From contig DNTK01000038.1 of assembly GCA_003508755.1 (NCBI GenBank), positions 1 through 5,934 of the forward strand: a stretch of 5,934 bases of DNA, written 5' to 3'. The DNA comes from Bacteroidales bacterium (GTDB lineage Bacteria > Bacteroidota > Bacteroidia > Bacteroidales > UBA10428). Under the pieces are notes generated by a model that saw only the letters and a list, made by a program, of their open reading frames with translations, did not search any database and was not told the origin of the DNA. Shown piece after piece: positions 5,843 through 5,934 of this stretch (the first letter of the stretch is position 1; each line of letters opens with the position of its first letter). Both the position numbers and the translations under genes were made by a program.

Positions 5843-5870
5843 TAAAAAGTATGAAATCAAACTTTTTGCA
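5841..5870 (+). promoter_or_regulatory. Hairpin abutting the start codon, likely translational expression platform
   Basis: TGTAAAAAGT (5841-5850) pairs with ACTTTTTGCA (5861-5870), ten pairs including one U-G, around a ten-base A-rich loop. The stem ends two bases before the ATG at 5873, so it buries the initiation region. Its left arm could instead pair with AGTTTTTGCA at 5696-5705 (one mismatch, one wobble), inside P1/P2 of the leader, which gives a plausible two-state switch. No T-run follows, so translational rather than transcriptional control is favoured. Confidence 0.45.
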
Positions 5871-5872
5871 TT

Positions 5873-5934
5873 ATGAGCACACAAAAAAATCTTTCGAAAC
5901 TACTCGGCGAAATTGCAGAGGAAGAGAGGCTATG
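5873..5934 (+). CDS. Start of an unidentified gene (3' truncated by the window)
   Basis: Twenty codons are visible (M-S-T-Q-K-N-L-S-K-L-L-G-E-I-A-E-E-E-R-L), running off the edge. They form a plausible amphipathic, charged N-terminal helix with no signal peptide, so a cytoplasmic protein is likely. I do not recognise it. An overlapping frame from the ATG at 5851 is also open to the edge, but it starts inside the hairpin loop and gives a less protein-like sequence. The gene follows a candidate SAM-clan riboswitch, so methionine, SAM or sulfur metabolism would be expected, but the visible residues do not confirm this. Confidence 0.5.
   Translation, partial: MSTQKNLSKLLGEIAEEERL

Overview
The window looks like chromosomal DNA from a member of the Bacteroidota, probably an anaerobic or marine Bacteroidia lineage (the exact taxon is inference). 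The evidence is a TonB-dependent receptor tail overlapping a DUF4249-type lipoprotein, lipoproteins with acidic residues just after the lipobox cysteine, A-rich leaders without strong Shine-Dalgarno sites, AT-rich spacers, and an ECF sigma / one-TM protein / Spy-like cassette typical of that phylum. No rRNA, tRNA, insertion sequence or CRISPR array was seen.

Layout. Bases 1-1288 hold the 3' end of a TonB-dependent receptor gene whose stop codon overlaps the start of a DUF4249-family lipoprotein gene, a likely outer-membrane uptake pair. Bases 1551-2399 on the minus strand encode a class I SAM-dependent methyltransferase standing alone. After a divergent spacer of about 300 bp, bases 2699-3829 encode a 376-residue acidic lipoprotein of no recognised family, closed by a strong intrinsic terminator (3852-3884).

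Bases 4045-5553 form a compact three-gene operon: an ECF sigma factor, a single-pass membrane protein in the anti-sigma position, and a small secreted helical protein of the Spy/CpxP-like group. The likely logic is that the periplasmic protein and membrane protein sense an envelope condition and control release of the sigma factor. A small hairpin overlaps the purine-rich stretch just upstream of the sigma start codon.

Bases 5554-5872 are non-coding but rich in structure. A 14-bp tandem repeat containing an 8-bp stem follows the operon. A Bacteroidota-like -7 promoter box then precedes an RNA of about 154 nt closed by a long-range stem (5689-5697 with 5834-5842). Its helices include a P3-like stem with a single bulged A, matching the core of the SAM clan of riboswitches (SAM-I, SAM-IV, SAM-I/IV). 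A second hairpin (5841-5870) abuts the start codon of a gene truncated by the window edge at 5934. I read this as a candidate SAM-clan riboswitch with a translational expression platform. It is the most interesting element here, although the regulated gene cannot be identified from its 20 visible codons.
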